A DNA stretch of 64,000 nt, taken from Gammaproteobacteria bacterium Ga0074134. Its GTDB lineage: Bacteria; Pseudomonadota; Gammaproteobacteria; Ga0077554; Ga007554. The position numbers and the translations under genes were made by a program. Below are positions 36,761 to 45,329 of this stretch, piece by piece. The stretch lies in NCBI GenBank assembly GCA_001464965.1, contig LNEJ01000062.1, positions 1 to 64,000 on the forward strand. Direction: 5' to 3'. The notes beneath the pieces are model-generated. The model searched no databases. It saw only the letters and a list, made by a program, of their open reading frames with translations, and had not been told where the DNA came from. Positions within the stretch are counted from its first letter, which is position 1, and each line of letters begins with the position of its first letter.

Positions 36761-37972
36761 TCAAATATTGTGGCGCAGCGCGTCCACCACTGGCAGGCGT
36801 GAGGCGCGGCGAGCCGGCAGCACGGCAGCCATAACCGCCGCCAGCGCCCCAGTCAGGGTCGCCACCACAAGCACCCACGGCACCAATAGAATTGAAGCGG
36901 TATAGCCGGCGTTCGAGCCGGGCGGCGGCGGCATAGGAATGCCAATGCCCGATATTATGCCCGCAAGCGCGACTCCTATGACCACGCCGAGCAGGCTGCC
37001 GAGCAAGCCCAGCAGGGCGTTTTCGAGCAGTACGAGTTTGAAGATTTGACGCCGACGCAGCCCCAGTGCGAGCAAGGTCCCGAACTCGCCGGTGCGTTCA
37101 TAGATCACCATATTGATGGTGCTGGCCACGCTCAAAACCAGCATGACAAGAATGATGGCCTGCAGCGCCCCGAACTGGCGCCGGTACAGTGCCTCGGTCT
37201 TTTGATAAAAATCGGCCAGCTCATGCCAGGGCTTCACGGCATAGCCGAGCGGCTCCAGCTTGGATTTGATGATTGCTGTCACAGCATCGGTGGCGGCGGT
37301 GTCGTCCAACAACACGACAGCGCTATGTACCGACCGGGTAAACAGCAATTCCTGGGCGGATGACAACGAAATACGCACGGCTCGATCGTCGTACTCCTTG
37401 GAGAAAGTGCGGAACACGCCTACGACTTCATACTCAAGTGTGTTCAGCGCACCTTCCTGCGTATTCACCATCAAGGTCACGAAGCTGCCGGGGTGCAGGT
37501 GCAGGGCGGCGGCAACACCTTCCCCGATCACCGCACCGAATGCATCCCCGTCCCGCAACGGGCGGCCGGCCACTATAATTGTGGCAGTTCCCAGTCGCGC
37601 TTCCTTGCCCGGCTCAATGCCTTCGCCGATGATGGGTAAATCGGCACGGCCGTTGTTGGCTAGCCCGGAAAAATTCACGCGGGTCATTACGGCCTGCACA
37701 TGCGAAATAGACTGCACTATGCCCAGCACGTCCTTCGGCTGCTCAATCATGTAACGCGACGGCTCGCGCCGACCGTATTCGATGTAACCGCTCCGTAAAA
37801 TCTGCACATGCCCGACACGCGAGTGAATTGTCGCCTCGCGCAACTGCACAAACACATCTTCGACAAAACCGCCGCTGATGATGATAGCGATCACCCCGGT
37901 GATGATTGCCGCCAGCGTCAGCGCAGTGCGCAGACGCTGGCGGAAAATGTTGCGGAAGGCGAGTTTGAACAT
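36761..37972 (-). CDS. FtsX-type ABC transporter permease (LolC/E-like)
   Basis: The 403-residue permease has an N-terminal membrane helix with FRNIFRQRLRTALT, a large periplasmic MacB-like domain (about 45-250) and three C-terminal helices. The family motif NMVIYERTGEFGTLLALGLRRRQIF precedes the second helix. It is paralogous to the next gene upstream and shares the PMPPPPGSNAGY loop. The product probably pairs with that paralogue and the ATPase at 34859. Confidence 0.88.
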   Translation of the reverse strand: MFKLAFRNIFRQRLRTALTLAAIITGVIAIIISGGFVEDVFVQLREATIHSRVGHVQILRSGYIEYGRREPSRYMIEQPKDVLGIVQSISHVQAVMTRVNFSGLANNGRADLPIIGEGIEPGKEARLGTATIIVAGRPLRDGDAFGAVIGEGVAAALHLHPGSFVTLMVNTQEGALNTLEYEVVGVFRTFSKEYDDRAVRISLSSAQELLFTRSVHSAVVLLDDTAATDAVTAIIKSKLEPLGYAVKPWHELADFYQKTEALYRRQFGALQAIILVMLVLSVASTINMVIYERTGEFGTLLALGLRRRQIFKLVLLENALLGLLGSLLGVVIGVALAGIISGIGIPMPPPPGSNAGYTASILLVPWVLVVATLTGALAAVMAAVLPARRASRLPVVDALRHNI

Positions 37973-37988
37973 ATGGCTTTCGCAGTTT

Positions 37989-39212
37989 TCAGATGTTGTG
38001 ACGCAACGCGTTGATGATTTGCAGGCGCGAGGCTTTCCATGCCGGATACAAACCTGCCAGCGCAGTGGTGATGAACGCGATCAAAAACGCATTCGTCACC
38101 ACGCTCAACGTGACGCGGATTTCGCCTGTATAACCCTCTGTCATCCCGGGGGGCGGCGGCATGGGGATGCCGATCGCAGAAATCAATTCGGCCAGCCCGT
38201 ACCCGACGCCCAGCCCCAGAGATGCGCCGACCAGCCCGAGCAAAAGCCCCTCAATGGCGAACTGTTGAAGAATTTTTTTGCGCTTGAACCCGATGGCCAA
38301 TAGCGTTCCTATCTCGCCGGTGCGCTCGAGCACATTCATCACCAGCATGTTGGAAATACTGAGCACGATAATGCAGCCGATGATCAGCCGCAGCACATTC
38401 ATCTGCTGCGAAAACAGCGCCACCGTCTTGTTGTAGAAATCTGCCTGCTGGTACCAGGGCACGAACTCCAGCTTATTCGCCGATATGGGGAAGCGGGCGC
38501 GGAACTGTTCCAGAAAATGATCCGTTTGCTCGGTTTCCTCCAGCAGCACCAGCCAGGCGTGGGCACCGTCAACGCGCAGCAGTGACTGCGCCAAGCCGAG
38601 GGGCAGACGCAGGGCGGCATCGTCGTAGGCTTGATTGGCGGTGGTAAATATCCCGGCGACTTTCGCCTCGACGGCGTTGATGCCCCCCCCCGAAGTGGTT
38701 GCCAGAAGTGCTATGGTGGCACCCTGGCTCACACCGAGATTGCGCGCCAAGCCATGCCCCAGTATTACCTCCCCGGCAGCCAGACTGGAAAGATCGTGAC
38801 CATTCATGATGCGAAACGCCTTACTCAGCTGCGCCTCCTTACGCGGATCGACGCCATCCGCCACAAACGATACTGTCGTCTCACCGTGGCTAATGAGTCC
38901 GGTTACCGCCAGTCGCGGCGCCACCACCTTGATGCCGGGCATGGACTCGATCGCGCTGCGCTGCGGCAAGCGCTCCGGTAATATGTAAGCGTAAGGGTTG
39001 GCAGCGCCCGCGTTGAGGTATCCCGGGCGCATGACCTGAATGTGGCCCAATTGGGACTGGATGGTGCCTTCGCGCATGGCCCAGAAAATCCACTGGGTGA
39101 AGCCGTCGGCGAGCACCATTGCGATAACACCGGCGGCCACCGTAAGCAATGCAGCCAGCGCCCGCCGCCGATTGCGTGCAAGGTTGCGCACGGCGATCAG
39201 CAGGTTAGCCAT
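37989..39212 (-). CDS. FtsX-type ABC transporter permease (LolC/E-like), paralogue
   Basis: The 407-residue permease has the same four-helix plus periplasmic-domain layout: VRNLARNRRRALA at the N-terminus, NMLVMNVLERTGEIGTLLAIGFKRKKIL, and the loop PMPPPPGMTEGY near the C-terminus. Start ATG 39212 is chosen by homology. It ends 16 bases before the second permease, so the pair is co-transcribed and presumably forms the heterodimer of a lipoprotein- or lipid-extracting exporter. Confidence 0.88.
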   Translation of the reverse strand: MANLLIAVRNLARNRRRALAALLTVAAGVIAMVLADGFTQWIFWAMREGTIQSQLGHIQVMRPGYLNAGAANPYAYILPERLPQRSAIESMPGIKVVAPRLAVTGLISHGETTVSFVADGVDPRKEAQLSKAFRIMNGHDLSSLAAGEVILGHGLARNLGVSQGATIALLATTSGGGINAVEAKVAGIFTTANQAYDDAALRLPLGLAQSLLRVDGAHAWLVLLEETEQTDHFLEQFRARFPISANKLEFVPWYQQADFYNKTVALFSQQMNVLRLIIGCIIVLSISNMLVMNVLERTGEIGTLLAIGFKRKKILQQFAIEGLLLGLVGASLGLGVGYGLAELISAIGIPMPPPPGMTEGYTGEIRVTLSVVTNAFLIAFITTALAGLYPAWKASRLQIINALRHNI

Positions 39213-39477
39213 GGCATTCCCATTCCTGTGCGGCGGAATTTTCAACTGGATAATTCATCATAGCTGGAATAGTCATTGTGAGAGCCATAGCAAGCCCGTA
39301 GGACGCATATTAGCCGAAGGGGATGTTCCCCTCTACATTGACGGTGCCGCGCGCCTCGCAAGACAGCCGGGGCATAATTGCGACGCGCCACATCTGTGTG
39401 ATTCCCCGCTAATTCATTGCATTAGTCATGATACGATATAACTCAGTTATGGTGCTACTTTCCAACGTGTGCGTGTA

Positions 39478-40689
39478 ATGCAAACCCGAAACAAACCGGT
39501 CATTCTTCTGGTTGCCGAAGCAGTCACCCTGGCCCATTTCGCGCGGGTTGCAACACTGGCGAAGGCGCTCGACTCATCTATGTATGAAGTCATTCTCGCC
39601 TCCGACCCCCGTTACGCCGACCTGGAAAAACCTTTTGGCTGTGCGTTTCATCCTATTCGATCCATCCCCTCCGCCGAATTCGCGCATGCCCTAGCCCGGG
39701 GCAAGCCGCTGTACGATGTCGAGACGCTCACCCGCTATGTCGAAGATGATCTCGCACTGATCAACCGCGTCCAGCCTGACCTCATTGTCGGCGACTTCCG
39801 CTTGTCGCTGGCGGTCAGCGCCCCCCTCACGGGGATTTCCTATGCCGCCGTGGTCAATGCCTACTGGAGCCCCTATGCCGACATCGCCTATCCTGTCCCC
39901 GATTTGCCCATGACCCGTATTCTGGGCGTCCGTCTGGCGCAAAAGCTGTTCAATGCGGTAAGATCCATCGCCTTCGCCCTGCACGCCCGCCCACTCAATC
40001 AGCTGCGCCGGCGCTACGGGCTACCTACTCTGGGGCATGATTTGAGAACCGCCTATACCTGGGGCGATTACACCCTCTATGCCGACGTGCCCGAATTGGT
40101 GCCCACGCGGCCGTTGCCCGCCAACCACCGCCACCTTGGCCCGCCGCTCTGGTCTGCCTGCGCGCCCCTGCCGGACTGGTGGGATCGCCTGCCGGCAGAC
40201 AAGCCCGTGGTATTGCTGACTCTGGGCAGCTCGGGCCGGGTTGACTTGTTGCCGATGACCTTATCCGCCTTGTCTGAACTGCCGATCACCGTGATAGCCG
40301 CCACCGCAGGCAAAATTGACCTGCCAGACGTACCCGCCAATGCCTTCGTGGCCGATTATCTGCCGCTGGATAGCGTTGCCCGGCATTCCAGTCTGGTTAT
40401 CTGCAATGGCGGCAGCCTGACCACCTACCAGGCCCTGGCCTGTGGGGTACCCATCCTGGGAATTTGCTCCAATATGGATCAACTGCTGAACATGAGCGCC
40501 ATCGAGCGCCTGGGCGCGGGCTTGTCCCTGCGGGCAGCGCGTATCCGCCCCCCCCAACTGAAACAGGCCGTTCGTGCCCTGCTTGAAACCCCTGCATACA
40601 CCCAGGCGGCCGGGCAGGCGGGCGAGCGGTTCAGGCAAGTGGATGCCGGGCAACGTTTTCGGGCATTCATTTCGGAAATTTTGGGTTAG
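39478..40689 (+). CDS. MGT-type (GT1-like) glycosyltransferase
   Basis: The 403-residue GT-B enzyme has an N-terminal acceptor domain (LVAEAVTLAHFARVATLAKAL) and a C-terminal donor site VICNGGSLTTYQALACGVPILGI, the UDP/dTDP-sugar binding signature. The frame also has GTG at 39469; neither start has a strong ribosome site. It is followed 24 bases later by a hexapeptide acyltransferase. A second enzyme of the same family lies in the opposite orientation at 44103. Confidence 0.85.
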   Translation: MQTRNKPVILLVAEAVTLAHFARVATLAKALDSSMYEVILASDPRYADLEKPFGCAFHPIRSIPSAEFAHALARGKPLYDVETLTRYVEDDLALINRVQPDLIVGDFRLSLAVSAPLTGISYAAVVNAYWSPYADIAYPVPDLPMTRILGVRLAQKLFNAVRSIAFALHARPLNQLRRRYGLPTLGHDLRTAYTWGDYTLYADVPELVPTRPLPANHRHLGPPLWSACAPLPDWWDRLPADKPVVLLTLGSSGRVDLLPMTLSALSELPITVIAATAGKIDLPDVPANAFVADYLPLDSVARHSSLVICNGGSLTTYQALACGVPILGICSNMDQLLNMSAIERLGAGLSLRAARIRPPQLKQAVRALLETPAYTQAAGQAGERFRQVDAGQRFRAFISEILG

Positions 40690-40713
40690 CCAGACCCAAA
40701 CAGGAGGAAACTC

Positions 40714-41370
40714 ATGCGCAAAATTACCCCACCGCACATCACATTGTTTTTTCTGCTTTTCGGCAGCATTCTGATTCTTGGTATCGCTACCGCCTACGGA
40801 CTGCTAGGCACATTGCCGCTGGGAGACTTTCGCGGTGTCAGCGTGGTGGGAGGGGCGGTCGTGCTCATTTACCTCTACGCCTTTGCCGTGTACCGGCTGT
40901 TCCTGCATTTCATGCCGCTCAAGGAGGGCGAGCTGGCCGAAGGTTCGCGGGAGGAGTTCGCCGCTCAAGTCAACATCCTGTTCTACCTGATGCTTTTCAA
41001 CAGCCTGATTCGCACCCATTTCCTGCCGGCACCGTTGATGCGGCTCGTCTATCAGGCGCTTGGCACGCGCATGGGCGCAAACACTTACAGCGTTGGCACC
41101 CTCCTTGACCCGCCGCTTACCGAATTCGGCGCCAACTGCATCATCGGCCATGATGCCGTATTGTTTTGCCACGCCATCGAGGGCCGGCATTTCTCCCTGT
41201 CCCGCATCCGGGTCGGTGACAACGTCACCATCGGCGCCACCGCCGTCATCATGCCCGGCGTCAACATCGGCGATGGCGCCATCGTTTCGGCGGGTGCTGT
41301 GGTACTCAAAGACACCCAAATCGGCCCGAATGAAGTCTGGGGCGGTGTGCCGGCAAAGCGCCTCAGATAG
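40714..41370 (+). CDS. membrane-anchored left-handed beta-helix acyltransferase
   Basis: The 218-residue protein has two N-terminal membrane helices (ITLFFLLFGSILILGIATAYGLL and VVGGAVVLIYLYAFAVYRLF). The C-terminal hexapeptide-repeat domain reads IRVGDNVTIGATAVIMPGVNIGDGAIVSAGAVVLKDT. GGAGG precedes the start. It probably acylates a sugar or lipid-linked glycan made with the upstream glycosyltransferase. The box at 41386 lies directly after its stop. Confidence 0.8.
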   Translation: MRKITPPHITLFFLLFGSILILGIATAYGLLGTLPLGDFRGVSVVGGAVVLIYLYAFAVYRLFLHFMPLKEGELAEGSREEFAAQVNILFYLMLFNSLIRTHFLPAPLMRLVYQALGTRMGANTYSVGTLLDPPLTEFGANCIIGHDAVLFCHAIEGRHFSLSRIRVGDNVTIGATAVIMPGVNIGDGAIVSAGAVVLKDTQIGPNEVWGGVPAKRLR

Positions 41371-41385
41371 CCTGCAACAGGCTGA

Positions 41386-41401
41386 GTCGGAAAACTTTAC
41401 A
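41386..41401 (+). promoter_or_regulatory. PEP-CTERM box (putative PrsR site), copy 1 of 3
   Basis: GTCGGAAAACTTTACA. It lies 16 bases after the acyltransferase stop and 210 bases upstream of the next box. Confidence 0.65.
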
Positions 41402-41595
41402 CTCGATCATCAACACCCTCAAACCTCGTGGGCAAGCGCCTGAACCCAGCATCACAGGACACCCCTGATTCAAGAAGCCGCGACTCATCCACTTTCCCCG
41501 CCATTACAAGCATAGAGGGCAAGCCAGACTTTATTAAATGCCAAATCAACAAACCGCATTTTCCATTGCCCACCATTAAATCTATCGAAAAAACT

Positions 41596-41611
41596 GTCGA
41601 AAAACTTTACA
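41596..41611 (+). promoter_or_regulatory. PEP-CTERM box (putative PrsR site), copy 2 of 3
   Basis: GTCGAAAAACTTTACA, in the first unit of the tandem duplication. Confidence 0.7.
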
Positions 41612-41743
41612 GCTCTGAGATTGGCGCACGACAACAACCCTGAATATTGTTAATATATTGTTTATATTGATAATTATATACATTCTTCGCCAATCAACAA
41701 GCCACATTTTCCATTGCCCACCCCTCAATCCACCCCAATAACC

Positions 41744-41759
41744 GTCGAAAAACTTTACA
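41744..41759 (+). promoter_or_regulatory. PEP-CTERM box (putative PrsR site), copy 3 of 3
   Basis: GTCGAAAAACTTTACA, identical to copy 2. It ends 73 bases before the -24 element. Confidence 0.7.
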
Positions 41760-41832
41760 GCTTTGAGCTTGGCATATGGCAAAAAACCATGGTAATTTTT
41801 TAACGTTATGTTTATATTGATAATTATATATA

Positions 41833-41848
41833 TGGCACACGAATTGCT
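41833..41848 (+). promoter_or_regulatory. sigma54 (-24/-12) promoter of the PEP-CTERM gene
   Basis: TGGCAC-ACGAA-TTGCT matches the RpoN consensus in both elements and spacing. Initiation near 41858 leaves a leader of about 90 bases. Confidence 0.88.
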
Positions 41849-41945
41849 TAATATTTAAGTACGAAGATCAATGGGCGGCTTCACAGGTCAGACAATCAAT
41901 CTTTGGCACTGGCAAGTAATTTAATCAATCCACTTGGAGATAAAC

Positions 41946-42974
41946 ATGAAAATCAAACAATCGAGCTTGGCCGCCGCAGTTACTGCGACGCTGGCGCTAG
42001 GCCTATCCGGTCAAGCCAATGCTTACTTGTATGCGGTATCTAACCTGAGCATTAACAACTTGAACCTGGTCTTCAGTCCCGGCCAGCCCGCCGTCAACCG
42101 TTTTGACTTTACCCTCACCAACACTGCGGTCCTGAATGGGGTTGGGGCCATTAGCTCTGCTACATGCGGTGGGACGCCAGGGCCTGGCAACAATAATTGC
42201 ACCGGAGCGCTGGGCTCCATGGATGCAGCCGCGACGAACGCGCCCGGCTCGACTCTCTTGCGCACCAACAACGCTGGAGGACCCCTCAACGAATTTACCA
42301 TGTATGGACCCGGAGGTGTCGGCAATTGGTCGAATTCTGATTCCCAGATTGTGACCGCCGAACTGGTCAACCTTGGCAGTCCGACCATTACCCGAAACAT
42401 TGCCGAAGCACTGTTGAATGTTGGGACCGGCACCGCATCCTCCTCCTCCCAAATCCAGTCGGTCACAGGCTTCACGATTGACTTTACAGTGAGCACAGTA
42501 ACCGACTTGGCCTTAAGTTTCACAGCAGATCCGGAGCTGTTCGCGGCCATTGTCGGCCAACCCCCCGGCAGCTACAGTGCGAGTGCCAATCTTAATGCGT
42601 CCTTCACCCTGTCGCAGCAGACGGGCGGGAACGGGTTTGTGAACTGGAACCCGCAGGGTACGGCGCTCCTCAATGACTGTGCAGTTGCGGGGGGTACGAC
42701 CTGCGTAGAGACCGCAGATAGCCAGGACTTGAATATCAACGTTGGCACCACGACCAACAATACCTCGGACTCCTATAGCTACGATCCGAACGCTCTCAAC
42801 CAATCCGCATTTGGTATAACTGTGGGGAATTTGACCCCGGGCCGTTGGACGCTGACCCTGAACGAGGTAAAATCAGTAGCGTTGTCAACCGTACCTGAGC
42901 CTGGCGCGCTGGCATTGCTCGGCATCGGCTTGGCCGGAATAAGCATGGTGGCACGCCGTAGAAAGTCTGTGTAA
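41946..42974 (+). CDS. PEP-CTERM sorting-domain exported protein
   Basis: The 342-residue protein is a substrate of the exosortase system. The Sec signal peptide ends SGQANA. The mature part is Asn/Thr/Ser-rich with predicted beta structure and few charges. The C-terminal sorting signal is VPEPGALALLGIGLAGISMVARRRKS: a PEP motif, a hydrophobic helix and a basic tail. Exosortase cleaves near PEP and transfers the protein to the envelope or EPS. ATG 41946 follows GGAG. It is controlled by the sigma54 promoter and boxes upstream. Confidence 0.92.
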   Translation: MKIKQSSLAAAVTATLALGLSGQANAYLYAVSNLSINNLNLVFSPGQPAVNRFDFTLTNTAVLNGVGAISSATCGGTPGPGNNNCTGALGSMDAAATNAPGSTLLRTNNAGGPLNEFTMYGPGGVGNWSNSDSQIVTAELVNLGSPTITRNIAEALLNVGTGTASSSSQIQSVTGFTIDFTVSTVTDLALSFTADPELFAAIVGQPPGSYSASANLNASFTLSQQTGGNGFVNWNPQGTALLNDCAVAGGTTCVETADSQDLNINVGTTTNNTSDSYSYDPNALNQSAFGITVGNLTPGRWTLTLNEVKSVALSTVPEPGALALLGIGLAGISMVARRRKSV

Positions 42975-43411
42975 CACTGTCAATAATATCTCTTATAGTA
43001 GAGGCGCAGCGCGAGCTGCGCCTTTTTTGTTTAGTGCGCCGACAGGGGCACTCCCGGATAGCATAGGGTCTGCGAGACGGAGTTTTTGTGAAGCCACACG
43101 GGAAACCGCTGGGTGCGCACGCCGCCATCACCTTGGCCCGTTCGGCTTCAGACATGAGCACCGCTCTTAGGTTCGCCAAGCGCCAGCAGGGCGACCGCGT
43201 GCCTTTGACGTACGCACCAGCCGATGCGCCAGTTTCAGGCACTTCCTGGCTTACTACCAGGCATGATCTTAACCCGGATATTTCACCGGACCGGCCCTGA
43301 ATCTAGCGGGAAACGCCAACCTGAACCGTCGTTATGGCTACAGTAACCAGCTTTCGACAGTAGATTAGAGAACCCCTTTCGAGGAGGACATTGAAAAGCG
43401 GCGCAATCGAT
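42975..43411. other. intergenic region without a convincing gene
   Basis: It contains the terminator at 43003-43028. After that, plus- and minus-strand frames of about 70-100 codons lack ribosome sites and recognisable domains. The minus-strand reading LMSEAERAKVMAACAPSGF looks protein-like but is not assignable; an old gene or mobile-element remnant is possible. Confidence 0.5.
43003..43028 (+). terminator. Rho-independent terminator of the PEP-CTERM gene
   Basis: The stem GGCGCAG / CTGCGCC with a 6-base loop is followed by TTTTTT, 29 bases after the stop codon. Confidence 0.88.
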
Positions 43412-44002
43412 TTACCGGGCGATTGTATTTGTATTCTGACCCAAAATATCTTTTTCAATGCTAAACATAGTCAAACCTGTAACTAGAAAATGAATGCTGA
43501 TATAACCAACTATTGCCTGTCGGAACCCCTCCGTTCCAAGAGATTCATCAATGAGCAATCCGAACGCCAGTAAAATTGGAAGTCCTAGCATAAGGGACGT
43601 ATTGCCAAAATAATAAATACGGTACATTTTCTTGCCAAACCGCCTGAACATTTCCTCCCACGTTCGGCGACCGGTATAAAAAAATAGAATAAAAGGAAGA
43701 AGGTAAATGGCGTTTATCAGGAAGGTAGTGCCGATTAAGAATTGCACTACTGCATAACTTGCGGGAACAATATGCAAGACGATATGCGCAAATATGCTGC
43801 GCTTGAACTGAATCCCAAAACCATTTTTTTGATGAGAGATCACCGAGTAACCCAAAAACAATAGTACGGCAATAGCAACCCCGGCTGAAATAAACAAAGC
43901 CACGATTACCTCTGTCGATCCATTGAGAATAATAGCCAACAGTAGGCAGGTAACAGCAATTGTTGTATATATCGCAGCATGCTTTAGCACCGTTCCCCCC
44001 AC
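43412..44002 (-). CDS. AT-rich polytopic membrane protein of unknown function
   Basis: The 196-residue protein has about six hydrophobic segments (IYTTIAVTCLLLAIILN, VIVALFISAGVAIAVLLFLGY, and others) and a short cytoplasmic loop TGRRTWEEMFRRFGKKMYR. I do not recognise the family. Base composition is clearly AT-richer than neighbours, suggesting acquisition. The start is GTG; 44002 or 43990 are possible, the latter preceded by GGGGGAA. It may be the last gene of the minus-strand transcript from prsT through the glycosyltransferase, after a 100-base gap. Confidence 0.6.
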   Translation of the reverse strand: MGGTVLKHAAIYTTIAVTCLLLAIILNGSTEVIVALFISAGVAIAVLLFLGYSVISHQKNGFGIQFKRSIFAHIVLHIVPASYAVVQFLIGTTFLINAIYLLPFILFFYTGRRTWEEMFRRFGKKMYRIYYFGNTSLMLGLPILLAFGLLIDESLGTEGFRQAIVGYISIHFLVTGLTMFSIEKDILGQNTNTIAR

Positions 44003-44102
44003 AGTACTAACAATTTAACTTTCAAAGTAACCTTTTTGCAGAGACTAGCAGTTCAAATAACCGACGAATCGCATAACCTTGAGTACAGGCCGGGCCCTAT
44101 TC

Positions 44103-45320
44103 TCAAGTCCTGGCAAATCTCTCTATTTCGTCGGCTGCCAACTCGGCGCCGTTCCACCCCTTGAAGTGGGCCGCCGAGAAGGCTTGTGCCTTGGCTCGAT
44201 AATCGGGTGATCTCAGTGTCTGCCGAACCATCGCAACCAAGCTGCCCATCCCTTTCCGCTTCAGAGCCTTGAGCGTCATGGTACAGCCCAGTCCGAGTCG
44301 CTGGATGCGTTTGCCGCCGTAATACTGTTCTTCGTGGGTCGCCACCACAACGACTGGCAAGCCGTATGAAAGCGCTTGATACAGAGTGCCGTTGCCACCA
44401 TGGCAGCAGACGAGGTCGCAGTGGGGCAGCAACTTGTCGGTATTGACGAAGTTTTCCAGAAAAACCCCATCGGGTACGACAATATTATCAGAGATATGGG
44501 CGCCTCCCGTGGCAACCACAATCTGGATACCCTCACTGGCGAGGCCACCCAGGTGCCCCACCAGATCTTCCAGGCTATCGCTGCCTAGTGTCAGGTAGAC
44601 AGTGGGTTTGCTTGCCTGCAATAGCGTCAGACAGGGGGGGGGCGGTAAATTGTTATGCCAGGTGAGGGGGCCAATAAAGCGCGCATGACCGGGTAAACGG
44701 GAGACCGGGTTGAACTGGGGGATGTCGGCCAGCAGGCTGATGTCGCCCTCTTCATGCTCGTATGCGTAGAGTCTTTTGAGCCCGAACTTGCGCCGGATAC
44801 TGTTCAGTCCACCCATAACCAGGCGGTCATAGACCCAGAGTTCGATCGCATTTTCGATCCTCTCCAGCGCTGCCAACCCAGGCACACTGGCCATTCCGGG
44901 CAGATTGGCTGGACTAAAGAAGGGTATCCGCCGGTAGTTGCTCATATGAACATTGAGCGCCGCTACCGTCCTTAGCCCAGCCTTTTCGGCTGAGGTTCGA
45001 CCCGTCACCCGGTTATCCAGCAACACCAGATCGGGCTTGACCTCATCGTACAACGCAAGCTCGGCTTCGATGAAACCAACGAGTTCCGATTCCGGATAGA
45101 GCTCCCACAGCCTCTGCGAGCGGATGGTCCGAATGACCCGTTCGAGCGATATATATGGCAACTCCCGGATTGAAAAGCCGTCCATTTCTGCGACTTTGAG
45201 ATACTTGCCATGCCCACCTAATATCACATCATGCCCACGTTGCCGCAAAGCTTTGGCGATTTCCAATTGACGTGAGACGTGAGCAAGCGCGTGAGCGTTA
45301 GACAGCGCTAGGATTTTCAT
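44103..45320 (-). CDS. MGT-type (GT1-like) glycosyltransferase, second copy
   Basis: The 405-residue GT-B enzyme has an N-terminal LALSNAHALAHVSRQLEIAKALRQRGHDVILGG and a C-terminal donor-binding CHGGNGTLYQALSYGLPVVVV. It is the same family as the enzyme at 39478, though the two share mainly the motifs. It starts 9 bases after the PrsT-like gene ends, so it is co-transcribed with the PEP-CTERM/XrtA regulatory genes. Confidence 0.86.
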   Translation of the reverse strand: MKILALSNAHALAHVSRQLEIAKALRQRGHDVILGGHGKYLKVAEMDGFSIRELPYISLERVIRTIRSQRLWELYPESELVGFIEAELALYDEVKPDLVLLDNRVTGRTSAEKAGLRTVAALNVHMSNYRRIPFFSPANLPGMASVPGLAALERIENAIELWVYDRLVMGGLNSIRRKFGLKRLYAYEHEEGDISLLADIPQFNPVSRLPGHARFIGPLTWHNNLPPPPCLTLLQASKPTVYLTLGSDSLEDLVGHLGGLASEGIQIVVATGGAHISDNIVVPDGVFLENFVNTDKLLPHCDLVCCHGGNGTLYQALSYGLPVVVVATHEEQYYGGKRIQRLGLGCTMTLKALKRKGMGSLVAMVRQTLRSPDYRAKAQAFSAAHFKGWNGAELAADEIERFART

Positions 45321-45329
45321 GGGTATCTA

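Larger units (their letters stand above)
41543..41839. repeat. tandem duplication of about 148 bases carrying box and promoter region
   Basis: The two units begin AATCAACAA and share CATTTTCCATTGCCCACC, GTCGAAAAACTTTACAGCT, a TTGAG/CTGAG element and TTTATATTGATAATTATATA. The second unit ends in an intact -24 element; the first has ACATTCTTCGCC at the matching place. Confidence 0.8.
41371..41945. other. AT-rich regulatory region of the PEP-CTERM gene
   Basis: 575 bases without a gene. They hold three PEP-CTERM boxes, a tandem duplication of about 148 bases (41543-41690 and 41691-41839) and a sigma54 promoter, annotated separately. Confidence 0.85.

Noticed and set aside
42796-43242. Minus-strand frame running into the PEP-CTERM gene
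   Set aside because: Overlaps a clear gene in antisense; only the part near 43090-43240 looks protein-like and it is not assignable.
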